From the NCBI GenBank assembly GCA_016177705.1, contig JACOUT010000009.1:1-48056 (forward strand): 48,056 nt of DNA, written 5' to 3'. The stretch's first letter is position 1; each line of letters opens with the position of its first letter. Both the position numbers and the translations under genes were made by a program. This DNA is from Deltaproteobacteria bacterium (GTDB lineage Bacteria; Myxococcota; UBA727; VGSZ01). This document shows, one piece after another, positions 1 through 7,188 of the stretch. The notes beneath the pieces are model-generated. The model was not told the DNA's origin and searched no databases. It saw only the letters and a list, made by a program, of their open reading frames with translations.

Positions 1-948
1 GACGCCGCCGCGGCCGCCCGCGCAGCCGCCCGTCAACACGCCGGCGGTGAGGTCGCCGGTGACGACGCCGCCGGCGGTGCCTCCTACGACGTTGAGCGCG
101 CCGCCGTCTGCGCCGGAGCCGCCAGCTCCACCGGCGCCGGCGCGGCTGCCGCCGCCGCCGCCGCCGCCGCTCCTCGCGTCGCCGGCGCCGACGCCGGCCG
201 CGGTGCAAAGTGCGGCGAACGCGCCGGGGCCAGCGGTGGCGCCGCTTCCGCCGACGTCGATGGTGCCGTCGATCTGCGCGTTGCCGAACGCCAGCAGCAC
301 GGGCACGCGCGCGCCGGTGAAGCGCAGCGTGCGCCCCGCCTCCACCACCAAATCGCGGACGGCATAGGCGGCGAGCGCGGGGCCGCCTGCCTGCGGCACT
401 TCGTCGGCGACGACGGTGACGCCGCAGATTTGCGCGCTCGCCGCTGCCGTGTCGACCACGACGTCGCAGTCGACCACGACGTCGCCGACCGGCGCCAGCT
501 CGGCCATGGTCGCCACGCGCGTGGCGGGGAGGCCGGCCGGAAAGAGACGCCAGCACAGGTTGCGCGACGGGTCGCAGGAGAAGCCGGTGACGGGGGTGCA
601 GTCGTCGGCGCAGCCTTCGGTACCGTCGCAGTCCTCCGCGCCGCCAACGGCGCCGTCGCCGCAGTCACCTTCGCCCTCGCCCTCACCTTCTCCTTCTCCT
701 TCGCCCTCGCCCTCACCCTCGCCTTCGCCCTCACCTTCTCCTTCTCCTTCTCCTTCGCCCTCGCCCTCACCCTCGCCGACATCCTCGTTGACCACGCAGG
801 TGTCGACGACGCAGGTGTAGCCCGGCACGCAGCGGTGCAGCTCGTCGCAGCGCTTGCCGGCGAGCGAGACGCGCGCTGGGCACGAGGCGAGGCCGAGCAC
901 GCAGGCCGTCGCCAGCAGCACCCATGCGATGACGGCACGAGGAGACAT
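1..948 (-). CDS. Lipoprotein with Gly-Glu repeat linker (3' end outside window)
   Basis: Partial gene: it starts at ATG 946-948 and runs open to the left edge (316 codons seen, no stop). The N-terminus is a lipoprotein signal with two possible lipobox cysteines (ATAC, Cys16; LASC, Cys23). A short Cys-rich segment with six-residue Cys spacing follows (Cys34-Cys51). Residues 57-93 are an almost pure Gly-Glu repeat. After it comes a myxobacterial-type Cys motif (DCGDGAVGGAEDC) and then a glycine-rich region with beta-helix-like character. Function is unknown; the layout (lipid anchor, flexible acidic spacer, surface domain) suggests a cell-surface protein. It is divergent from the lipoprotein gene at 1065. 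A TACGCT hexamer lies 7 nt upstream of the ATG. The reading frame, lipobox and linker are seen directly; surface location is inferred. Confidence 0.8.
   Translation of the reverse strand, partial: MSPRAVIAWVLLATACVLGLASCPARVSLAGKRCDELHRCVPGYTCVVDTCVVNEDVGEGEGEGEGEGEGEGEGEGEGEGEGEGEGEGEGEGEGDCGDGAVGGAEDCDGTEGCADDCTPVTGFSCDPSRNLCWRLFPAGLPATRVATMAELAPVGDVVVDCDVVVDTAAASAQICGVTVVADEVPQAGGPALAAYAVRDLVVEAGRTLRFTGARVPVLLAFGNAQIDGTIDVGGSGATAGPGAFAALCTAAGVGAGDARSGGGGGGGSRAGAGGAGGSGADGGALNVVGGTAGGVVTGDLTAGVLTGGCAGGRGGV
667..777 (-). repeat. Hexanucleotide repeat encoding (Gly-Glu)18 linker
   Basis: Degenerate GGNGAR units on the coding (minus) strand encode 18 Gly-Glu pairs plus one Gly in the lipoprotein gene. 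Three further genes in this window carry the same type of linker at the same relative position, downstream of the lipobox. The 6-bp unit means slippage changes linker length without breaking the frame. Confidence 0.9.
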
Positions 949-955
949 CGAGGCC

Positions 956-961
956 AGCGTA
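956..961 (-). promoter_or_regulatory. Possible -10 box 7 nt before start (leaderless geometry)
   Basis: TACGCT on the minus strand ends 7 nt before the ATG at 948, where a -10 box would place the transcript start at the start codon. No Shine-Dalgarno sequence is obvious. No convincing -35 box was found. Weak on its own; supported only by similar spacing at several other genes here. Confidence 0.3.
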
Positions 962-1050
962 GCACGCGCTCCGCCGCGGTCGGGCGATCGTCCTCGCACG
1001 AAGGACGGCGGTCGAGCCACGCCGAGCGCGTTTCGCCGCGCAGGGCTCGG

Positions 1051-1056
1051 TATATG
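1051..1056 (+). promoter_or_regulatory. Possible -10 box 8 nt before start (leaderless geometry)
   Basis: TATATG ends 8 nt before the GTG start at 1065, with no Shine-Dalgarno-like sequence between. No good -35 hexamer was seen at 16-18 bp. Confidence 0.3.
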
Positions 1057-1064
1057 CTGGCGCC

Positions 1065-1760
1065 GTGAAGGGGCGCGCGCGCACCTATCGGGCGACGCAC
1101 GTCGCTCAAGCCGTCATGGCACTTGCTGCCGCGCTCGCCTCCGGCTGCGCCGCCGTGGCGCCGCGCTTGCCGGTGCCGCTGCCGGAACACGCCGTCGCCG
1201 TCGGTGCCTTTGGGGCGGGCGGCGGCGGCGTCAACGGCACGGCGACGTATCAGGCTCCGTACGTCGTCGGCCTCGCCGGTGGCAGCGTCCAGTGGCAGGC
1301 CATCCGCGTCGGCGACGTGGCTGTCGAGGTCGACGCGGCGTTGGGCGGCGGCCTCACCCCGGTCTTTGGCACCGTGGTGCCGCTGTTCGGCGCGCTGGTC
1401 GGCGCACGCGGCTGGTACCTCAAGCGCGACTTCGCGCTCGGTGTCGACGGGTGCCTGTCGGGCATGATCGGTCAGATGGAGGCACAGCAGTCCTTTCAAG
1501 GCGGCGGCACCGCCACCGTCACCTTCGTCCAGCCGGAGCTGCGCGCGCTCGGCGCCGTGCGCATCGCAGACCAACTCTGGTTCGGTACCCGGCCCGGCCT
1601 CATCGTGGTCGTGCCCGCCAACCCTTGGAACCTGACGCCCGCCGTCGACGTGCCGCTGGCGCTCGTCTGGGACGCCAGCCAGCTTCGCTTCGGCCTCGAG
1701 GGCGGCTGGGTGGTCCCCTACGGCGGCCGCGGCGGCGCGTCGGTCTCGTGGGTGTTTTGA
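1065..1760 (+). CDS. Predicted outer-membrane lipoprotein, unknown function
   Basis: 231-residue protein starting at GTG 1065; an in-frame ATG at 1116 (sequence MALAAALASGC) would give a shorter signal peptide. The N-terminus has a signal sequence ending in the lipobox LASGC. The rest is rich in Gly, Val and aromatic residues in alternating hydrophobic/polar stretches and ends in a C-terminal Phe (VSWVF), the usual pattern of outer-membrane beta-strand proteins. A similar body plan (signal, alternating strands, terminal aromatic) appears in the gene at 2655. No family was recognised. It is divergent from the Gly-Glu lipoprotein gene at 948 and convergent with the OmpH-like gene. The lipobox and terminal Phe are seen; outer-membrane placement is inferred. 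Confidence 0.7.
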   Translation: MKGRARTYRATHVAQAVMALAAALASGCAAVAPRLPVPLPEHAVAVGAFGAGGGGVNGTATYQAPYVVGLAGGSVQWQAIRVGDVAVEVDAALGGGLTPVFGTVVPLFGALVGARGWYLKRDFALGVDGCLSGMIGQMEAQQSFQGGGTATVTFVQPELRALGAVRIADQLWFGTRPGLIVVVPANPWNLTPAVDVPLALVWDASQLRFGLEGGWVVPYGGRGGASVSWVF

Positions 1761-1811
1761 GCCGGCGTGACGCGGGCCGCCAACTCCCGTTTCGCGGCGT
1801 GCAGGACGATG

Positions 1812-2171
1812 TCAGCCGGCGCGATCGAGCGCGCTGATCAGCTCGTCGGTGACGTCGAGGTCGGCGGCCGCGGCCAGCGCAGCGCCGGCGTCGAGCACTA
1901 CGAGCGCGCCACGCTTCTTCCGGATCGCCTCGGCCGCCGCGCGCGCCTTGACGAGCAGCTCGGCCCGCCGCTGCTCGCGCTCGCCCTCGATCGCGCGCGC
2001 CGTCTCAGCCTCGAAGCGCGCGCCGTCGGCGGGGTCGACGATGGCGTCGCGGCGCTTCTTGGCGTCGACGAAGCTGGCGCGCAGCTCGTCGGCGGCCTTC
2101 TTGCCCGCAAGGGAGCGATCGAGCACGTCAGTCACACGCACGAGCAAGACAGGGGCGCTTCCTTGCGGCAT
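1812..2171 (-). CDS. OmpH/Skp-like protein without signal peptide
   Basis: About 119 residues from ATG 2171 (an in-frame TTG at 2180 is possible). The pattern matches the OmpH/Skp family: an N-terminal beta-strand (VLLVRVTDVLDRS) followed by AGKKAADEL, a long charged helical segment rich in Lys, Arg, Glu and Ala (coiled coil, about residues 25-85), then a closing strand (GALVVLDAGAAL) and DLDVTDELISALD, which resembles the family's conserved end. Skp binds unfolded outer-membrane proteins in the periplasm, but no signal peptide is visible here, so either the start is wrong or the protein is cytoplasmic. TAGGTT lies 7 nt before ATG 2171, which favours that start. Family assignment is moderately sure; the chaperone role is inferred. 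Confidence 0.6.
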   Translation of the reverse strand: MPQGSAPVLLVRVTDVLDRSLAGKKAADELRASFVDAKKRRDAIVDPADGARFEAETARAIEGEREQRRAELLVKARAAAEAIRKKRGALVVLDAGAALAAAADLDVTDELISALDRAG

Positions 2172-2208
2172 GCTTGGCAACCTACCGCTCGGAGAAGCCC
2201 GCTCGCCA

Positions 2209-2658
2209 ATGGTCGACCAAAGAATGGATCGGGTTCATTTCCACGGCGCCCGCTTCGCGCCGCCGCCCTCCCTGCTCGACACCTCGGTGTTGAGCTTCGT
2301 CGATCGCGCGGGCTCGCCGAGCCTGTCGCTGACCGTGGCGCAGGAGGCGCTGGTCGGCGGCGCGCCGGCGCTCAAGGTCTACGTCGAGGAGCAGCAGCGG
2401 GCGGCGCAGCAGGCTGTGCCCGGCTACGCCGCCATCGCCCGCGACCAGCGCACGGTCGGCGGCGCCGCGGCCTGGCTGGTCGAGGGCACCGCACCCTCGC
2501 CGGGCAAAAAGCGCGTGGTGATCCAGCTCTACGTGCTCGACGCACCACACGCGTGCGTCTTCGTCGTCACCGCCACGGCGGCGGCGAGCGACGCCGCGCA
2601 CGCGCGCGCGGCGGTGGAGCACATCGCGGCCGGCTTCACGCTCGAGGGTGGCGCATGA
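2209..2658 (+). CDS. DUF1795 (DcrB/PsbP-like) domain protein
   Basis: 149 residues from ATG 2209; GGAG at 2191-2194 lies somewhat far upstream, and a second ATG at 2224 is possible. The body (FAPPPSLLDTSVLSF, then SLSLTVAQEAL, and a strand with VVIQLYVLDAPHACVFVVTATA near the end) follows the DUF1795/DcrB pattern, a small PsbP-like fold with no signal peptide here. DUF1795 proteins include the Eag chaperones that shield transmembrane segments of type VI effectors, but the family is broad. Its stop overlaps the next start by four bases (ATGA, 2655-2658), so it is translationally coupled to a protein with one hydrophobic segment and a barrel-like C-terminus. An escort role for that partner is a hypothesis only. 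Confidence 0.6.
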   Translation: MVDQRMDRVHFHGARFAPPPSLLDTSVLSFVDRAGSPSLSLTVAQEALVGGAPALKVYVEEQQRAAQQAVPGYAAIARDQRTVGGAAAWLVEGTAPSPGKKRVVIQLYVLDAPHACVFVVTATAAASDAAHARAAVEHIAAGFTLEGGA

Positions 2659-4118
2659 GGAGTCACGACGTCGGCAAGCGCGGCAAGGTCCACCACCACG
2701 GACGCGCCCACGGCGTCGAGAAACAGACGAAGGTGGCACCGGTCGCAACCCCGAGCGAGAGCAAGGGTTCGAGCGGGGTCCACCTCGAGGCCACCGAGGA
2801 GCAAGGAAAGGACGCCGTCAAGCGCCTCGGCCTCGACGAGCCCGAGGGTGGCAGCGGCAGGGGCGGCGTCGGCGCGTCCCAGATCGCGCACAACCTCGCG
2901 GTCATCGAGGGCAAGACCGCGACCGGCAAGCTCAAGGCCGGCATCACCGGCATGTTGTTGGCGCTCGCGCTCACCTTCATCCACGTGGCGCCCGCGCACG
3001 CGCAGGACACGAGCCAGGTGGTGGCGCCGCAGACCGCCTCGCTGGTGGTGACGCAGAAGACCGGCCCGCCTTCCTTCCTGTCGAGCGGCGGCACGGTGCA
3101 GTTGCCCGAGCTCGGCATCGATGAGCGCGCCACCGTGTTCGGCGCGCAGCTCCACGCGCTCAAGAAGGTCGAGGTCAAGAACGTCGACGCCGCGGTGCAG
3201 CGCGCGCTCGACCAGTTCGGCCTGGCGATGACGCACGCGCTCAAGCTCGACGCCTACGGCCTCGCCAGCGGCGGCCCGCTCGACCCGTCGCGCCCCTTGA
3301 GCGACGCGGACCAAAAGGCGGTGCAGCAGGCGCTGTCGAACCTCTTGTCGGAGATGCCCGTGGGCGCGCTCGCGCCCGCGCTCACCGAGCAGCTCGGCGC
3401 GCTCTTGCGCGAGCACGGCCTGTCGACCACGGGGCTCGAGAGCAAGCGCCTGCGCGATCTCGGCAAGCCCGGCGGCGAGCTCATCAAGGTGATGGCCGAG
3501 GAGCTGCGACACGAGCGGCCCGCTGTGTTCTACGGCACCGCGGCCGCGCTCGCCGGCGCGGTCGGCGTGGTCGGCTACAGCCAAGGCACCGACGCGCTCG
3601 CGTCGCTCGGCCTGCGCCCCGAGCTGAAGACCAAGCTGTTCAACGACCGCCTGATCGCCAAGGTGCGCGCCGAGTGGGGCGCGCGCTTCTCCGATCCCAA
3701 GCTGACCACGCGCGTCGAGCAGCAGGGCACGCTCACGCTCGGCGGCACACCCTTCACCGCCACCACCGGGCTCGGCGTGGTCCTGCAGGGCGCGAGCTTC
3801 AAGCAGCTCGAGCTGAGCGGCCTCGAGCTGTCGGGCTCGATGAGCGGCGTGCTGAAAAACGGCGGCACGCTCACGCTCGCGGGCGTCGGCGTGGGCGACC
3901 CGAGCAAGGGCCTCGAGCGCGTCACCCTCTCGGGTGCCTACCTGAACGATCCGTGGACCGCGGGCGCCACCGTCTCGTACTTCGCGCGCGAGGAGCGCAC
4001 CGTCGGACAACTGTCGGTCGGCTACCGGCCGCAGAAGAACATCGACTGGTCGCTCGTCGGCACCATGGACAGCAAGGGCGAGAAGTACGTCGGCATCGGG
4101 CTGCGCGTCGGCTTCTGA
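2655..4118 (+). CDS. Membrane/outer-membrane protein with barrel-like C-terminus
   Basis: 487 residues from the ATG that overlaps the preceding stop. The first ~90 residues are charged and hydrophilic (His/Lys-rich start, then acidic). One hydrophobic segment follows (about 95-115, GMLLALALTF, ending in AHAQ like a signal-peptidase site). Then come an alpha-helical domain (about 165-290), a second hydrophobic stretch (AALAGAVGVVGYSQG, about 295-310), and a C-terminal third with alternating beta-strands, ending in LRVGF. The late internal signal is odd: a signal sequence would normally be at residue 1. Either the hydrophilic leader is a real cytoplasmic extension or the protein is delivered differently. 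No family was recognised. It is coupled to the DUF1795 gene upstream. Confidence 0.7.
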   Translation: MRSHDVGKRGKVHHHGRAHGVEKQTKVAPVATPSESKGSSGVHLEATEEQGKDAVKRLGLDEPEGGSGRGGVGASQIAHNLAVIEGKTATGKLKAGITGMLLALALTFIHVAPAHAQDTSQVVAPQTASLVVTQKTGPPSFLSSGGTVQLPELGIDERATVFGAQLHALKKVEVKNVDAAVQRALDQFGLAMTHALKLDAYGLASGGPLDPSRPLSDADQKAVQQALSNLLSEMPVGALAPALTEQLGALLREHGLSTTGLESKRLRDLGKPGGELIKVMAEELRHERPAVFYGTAAALAGAVGVVGYSQGTDALASLGLRPELKTKLFNDRLIAKVRAEWGARFSDPKLTTRVEQQGTLTLGGTPFTATTGLGVVLQGASFKQLELSGLELSGSMSGVLKNGGTLTLAGVGVGDPSKGLERVTLSGAYLNDPWTAGATVSYFAREERTVGQLSVGYRPQKNIDWSLVGTMDSKGEKYVGIGLRVGF

Positions 4119-4211
4119 CGGGCGCTCCCGTTTGCACGACCTTGCAGGTTGCCCGGGGCCCAGGTGCAGGCTAGGGTCGCGCGCGCGCGCGTGCGCACCA
4201 AGGAGTTCCAC

Positions 4212-4445
4212 GTGATCCGTTACCTGTTGCTCGCCCCCCTGTTCTGCTGCGCCATTTCCTTCGGCTGCGCCTCCAACAAGGCCGCGGAGCACCCCACGGG
4301 TGGCGGCGCCACTGCCGTCAAGCACTGCGGCTGCGGCGATGCCTGCACCTGCAAGTTCGAGGAGACCAACGGGGCCGAGCCGTGCACCTGCCCGCCGCCG
4401 GCGCCGCCCGCCGACGCGCCGGCCACGCCGCCCGCGACCAACTGA
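4212..4445 (+). CDS. Small Cys-rich lipoprotein
   Basis: 77-residue protein from GTG 4212, chosen because AGGAG at 4201-4205 sits six bases before it. The signal sequence is short and ends in the lipobox SFGC. The mature part is about 58 residues, with a compact Cys cluster (CGCGDACTCKF followed by EPCTC) and a Pro/Ala-rich tail. The CxC and CxCxxxCxC spacing resembles metallothionein-like or metal-binding motifs, but the family was not recognised and metal binding is only suggested. It stands alone, followed by a strong hairpin and the convergent HEAT-repeat gene. Confidence 0.8.
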   Translation: MIRYLLLAPLFCCAISFGCASNKAAEHPTGGGATAVKHCGCGDACTCKFEETNGAEPCTCPPPAPPADAPATPPATN

Positions 4446-4465
4446 ACGATCGATCTCGGCAGTGC

Positions 4466-4497
4466 GCCGGGCGGTTCTACGTTCAGAATCGCCCGGC
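4466..4497. terminator. Bidirectional hairpin between convergent genes
   Basis: 13-bp arms (4466-4478 and 4485-4497) with one G/T-type mismatch enclose a six-base loop; the outer half is the GC-rich GCCGGGCG/CGCCCGGC. It sits just past the small lipoprotein and covers the last codons of the opposing HEAT-repeat gene. There is no long T-run, so termination may be only partly intrinsic. Confidence 0.6.
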
Positions 4498-7119
4498 CAC
4501 GCCGAACGCCACCGGCGGACTCTCGTCGCGAAGCGGCTGCACCATCAGCGCGGTCGGTGCCAGCTCCACCGGCGGCGCCACGTCGGCAGCGTCCGGCCGC
4601 TTGCCGAGCCCCCAGTCCGGGGCAACCCGAAAATCGATGAACGGCATGGTGCCGAGCCCGAGCGCGAGCCCGAGCACGCCCGAGGCGAGCAGCACGTCCG
4701 GCACCTCGATGCCGCCCGGCGGCGCCGCCAACAGCGAGCCGGGCAACGACAGCACCAGCGTGGTGCCGGCGGCCACCGCCGTCACGTAGGTGGTCTTCCA
4801 GCCGACCTGCTCGAAGGGCAAGAGGTCGAGGCCGACAGCACCTGCCACGCCGACGTCCATCGCCAGTGAGGTGCCGAGCACCCAGCCCCACGGCGGGATG
4901 ACGCCCGGCGCGCGCGCCGCCACGCTCAACATGGTCATCGACGAGAAGTACGCCGCGAGCCCCATCATGCCGCCGACCATCAGCACGTCGCCGACGCTGG
5001 CGCGGATGAAGGGCGCCGTGTGTACCAGGCCCGCGCTGACCGCCGCCGGCGCGAGCAGCGCCGCCGCGGCCACCGCGCGCCCGTCGACGCCGGAGGTGCC
5101 TGCGAGCACGGCCGAGTGGTACAGCGAGAAGGCGACGAACAGCGGCTGCAGCATCAGGTCGCCCGTGTCGAGCGCCACGCCCTCGGGGAAGAACACCGTG
5201 CTGGCAGCGCCGCCGACGATGCCGACCGCGGCGCCGCCGAACCACAGCGAGGGTCCGCCCTCGGCACCGGGCGGAACGAACAGCGCGTCGACCAACAGCC
5301 CGCCGCCGAGGCCGAGCACGCCGCCGTCGAGCGCGCCCCAGGTCTCGTAGACCATGCCGCCGTAGCTCGGCGTCAGCTCGAGCTGCCCGAGCGTGCCGCC
5401 GAGCACCGCTCCGGCGCCCATGCCGAGCGCGCCGGCGCCGAGCACCTGGCTCGGGCTGCGCTGGCTCGGGATAGCGGCGCCCGTCGCGAGGCCGGCGAGC
5501 AGACCCGCGCCGGAGACCACGCCGGTGTGCACGAGCGCCTGGTCGTCGAGGTCGAGGAAGTAGGCGGCAGCTGAGCCGGCGCCGGCGCCGAGCAGTGTGG
5601 CGCCGATCATGCTGCCCCACAGCGGCCGCGCGTCCGGCCCCGGTGGGAAGCTCAGCACCGCGCCGGCCACCAACGCGTTGGCGGCGGCCACGGTGACGTC
5701 CAGCTCGACGACGTCGTTCGATGACGGCTCGAGGAAGACCGCCGCGACCGTGCCGGCAGTGAGGCCGACGAGCTGCCCGGCCGCGCCGAGGTAGACCGCG
5801 TGACGCACGTCGTCGGTGACGGGGCTGCCGATGGTCGGCGCGATGAGCAGGCCGGCGAAGCCGCCCATCGCCGAGGTGGAGAGCGCGAGCGCGAAGTCAG
5901 GGCCGGTGATCTTGGAGTCGCCGAGGCCGAACCAGCCGATGGCGGCGGCGCTGGCGCCGCCGGCGCACGCGCCCCACAGGCCGTAACAAGGGCCGGTGCC
6001 GGGCGCGATGCGATCGGCCACCACCGCCGACGCTGCGGCGCCGCCTGCGGCCGCGCCCACGCCGGCGAGGCCGCTGACTGCCGCGCGGTTGGCGTAGTCG
6101 AACGCGCTCGGCTTCTTCGCCGCCTCGGCGGCCAGGCGCTGCTCCTCGGCGATGATGGCCGCTAGCTGCTCGGGCTGCTTGTCGCGCAGCACCGCTTCGA
6201 GCGCGGCGCGCACCTCGGGGTCGGCCTCCGCGCGGCGCGCGTCGAGCAGCGCCGCGCTGGCTTCGTCGTCGTAGCTGGCCGCGAGCGCCTTGATGGCGAG
6301 CAACCGATCGGGCTCGGTCCCTCCTTGCAGGAGCGCGAACAGGCGCGCGCGCGCGGCTGGCAGCGTGGCGAGCGGCAGCAAGCCGGCCACGGCAGCGTCG
6401 TGCACCGGGCCGTCCGCGAAGCTGAGGCGCAACAGGAAGGGCAGGGCACGCGGGTCGGCGTGCGACGCCACCGAGCCGACCATGACGGCGCGCTCGCCCT
6501 CCGGTGCCGCGGCGTAGGCGAGCAGCGCGGCGAGCAGCACCTCGTCGGCCACACAGGTGAGCCCCGACGGGCAGGGCACGGTGGCGCGCGGCTCTCTGCG
6601 CGCGGCTAGGAGCAGGTGCGGCAGCGCCACCGCCGCGTCCTCGAGCGGCGCCAGCGGGTCGAGCGTCTCCTTGAGCCGCGCCAGCGCCGCGGGCTCCGCG
6701 GTGAAGCCGCCGAGCGCACCCAACGCCGCCAGGCGCACCGGCGCGTCGTTCGAGCGGCTCAGCCGCAACAGGATGGGCACGGCACGCACGTCGTCGAGCG
6801 CGGCCAGGCGCTGGATCGCCTCGGCGACGGCGATCGTGCGTGCGTCACCTTCCTCGCGTGCCAGCGCGGCCTCAAGTCCGAGCACGGCGCCGAGCAGCGG
6901 CGAGCCCTCCGGGGGCAGTGCTGTCTCTGTGTGGCCTTCCGGTGGCGGCGCGGTCGGTGGCGGCGCTGTTTCAGACGGCGCGGTCGGCGCCGGCTCATCG
7001 AAGGGATCGTGCAGGGCCGGCGCCTTGTCGTCCGCCGCCGATGCCGGCGGTGCGATGCCGACGATCGCGGCCAGGGTCGCCCCCACGAGAGCGACGACGA
7101 CACCACGTTGGCAACGCAT
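4483..7119 (-). CDS. HEAT-repeat protein with glycine-rich multipass C-terminus
   Basis: 878 residues from ATG 7119, with a strong GGAGGT ribosome site five bases upstream. An N-terminal signal peptide (cut near ASAA) leads into a Pro/Thr-rich linker (about 30-70). Residues 75-330 are HEAT-like repeats (VRAVPILLRLSRS, APVRLAALGALG, PRALPFLLRLSF). The C-terminal half (about 345-850) consists of many Gly/Ala-rich hydrophobic segments (GLAGVGAAAGGAAAS, GAGALGMGAGAVLGGTLG), giving 12 or more possible membrane spans with glycine-zipper packing. No family was recognised for the membrane half. HEAT repeats usually bind protein partners. It follows the patatin gene on the same strand, 69 bases away. 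Confidence 0.8.
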   Translation of the reverse strand: MRCQRGVVVALVGATLAAIVGIAPPASAADDKAPALHDPFDEPAPTAPSETAPPPTAPPPEGHTETALPPEGSPLLGAVLGLEAALAREEGDARTIAVAEAIQRLAALDDVRAVPILLRLSRSNDAPVRLAALGALGGFTAEPAALARLKETLDPLAPLEDAAVALPHLLLAARREPRATVPCPSGLTCVADEVLLAALLAYAAAPEGERAVMVGSVASHADPRALPFLLRLSFADGPVHDAAVAGLLPLATLPAARARLFALLQGGTEPDRLLAIKALAASYDDEASAALLDARRAEADPEVRAALEAVLRDKQPEQLAAIIAEEQRLAAEAAKKPSAFDYANRAAVSGLAGVGAAAGGAAASAVVADRIAPGTGPCYGLWGACAGGASAAAIGWFGLGDSKITGPDFALALSTSAMGGFAGLLIAPTIGSPVTDDVRHAVYLGAAGQLVGLTAGTVAAVFLEPSSNDVVELDVTVAAANALVAGAVLSFPPGPDARPLWGSMIGATLLGAGAGSAAAYFLDLDDQALVHTGVVSGAGLLAGLATGAAIPSQRSPSQVLGAGALGMGAGAVLGGTLGQLELTPSYGGMVYETWGALDGGVLGLGGGLLVDALFVPPGAEGGPSLWFGGAAVGIVGGAASTVFFPEGVALDTGDLMLQPLFVAFSLYHSAVLAGTSGVDGRAVAAAALLAPAAVSAGLVHTAPFIRASVGDVLMVGGMMGLAAYFSSMTMLSVAARAPGVIPPWGWVLGTSLAMDVGVAGAVGLDLLPFEQVGWKTTYVTAVAAGTTLVLSLPGSLLAAPPGGIEVPDVLLASGVLGLALGLGTMPFIDFRVAPDWGLGKRPDAADVAPPVELAPTALMVQPLRDESPPVAFGVAGRF

Positions 7120-7124
7120 TTCAC

Positions 7125-7147
7125 ACCTCCGCCGAGTGTGCGGAGGT
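7125..7147 (-). promoter_or_regulatory. Hairpin sequestering the ribosome site of the HEAT-repeat gene
   Basis: In the minus-strand transcript, an 8-nt ACCTCCGC arm, a 7-nt loop and the perfectly complementary GCGGAGGT arm lie directly before GTGAA-ATG. The second arm contains the Shine-Dalgarno GGAGG, so folding would hide it. The arms are 7140-7147 (5' in the RNA) and 7125-7132. Pairing is seen in the sequence; regulation is inferred. Confidence 0.5.
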
Positions 7148-7188
7148 CAAAGCAACGAGCGTGCCGGGCTCGCGAGACGCTCGTGCGG

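Noticed and set aside
667..777. Phase variation by repeat slippage in the Gly-Glu genes
   Set aside because: The 6-bp unit cannot shift the reading frame, so on/off switching is not expected; only linker length could vary.
2209..2658. Calling the DUF1795 gene a type VI secretion chaperone
   Set aside because: No VgrG, PAAR, Hcp or Tss gene is nearby, and DUF1795 is a broad family. Kept only as a testable idea.
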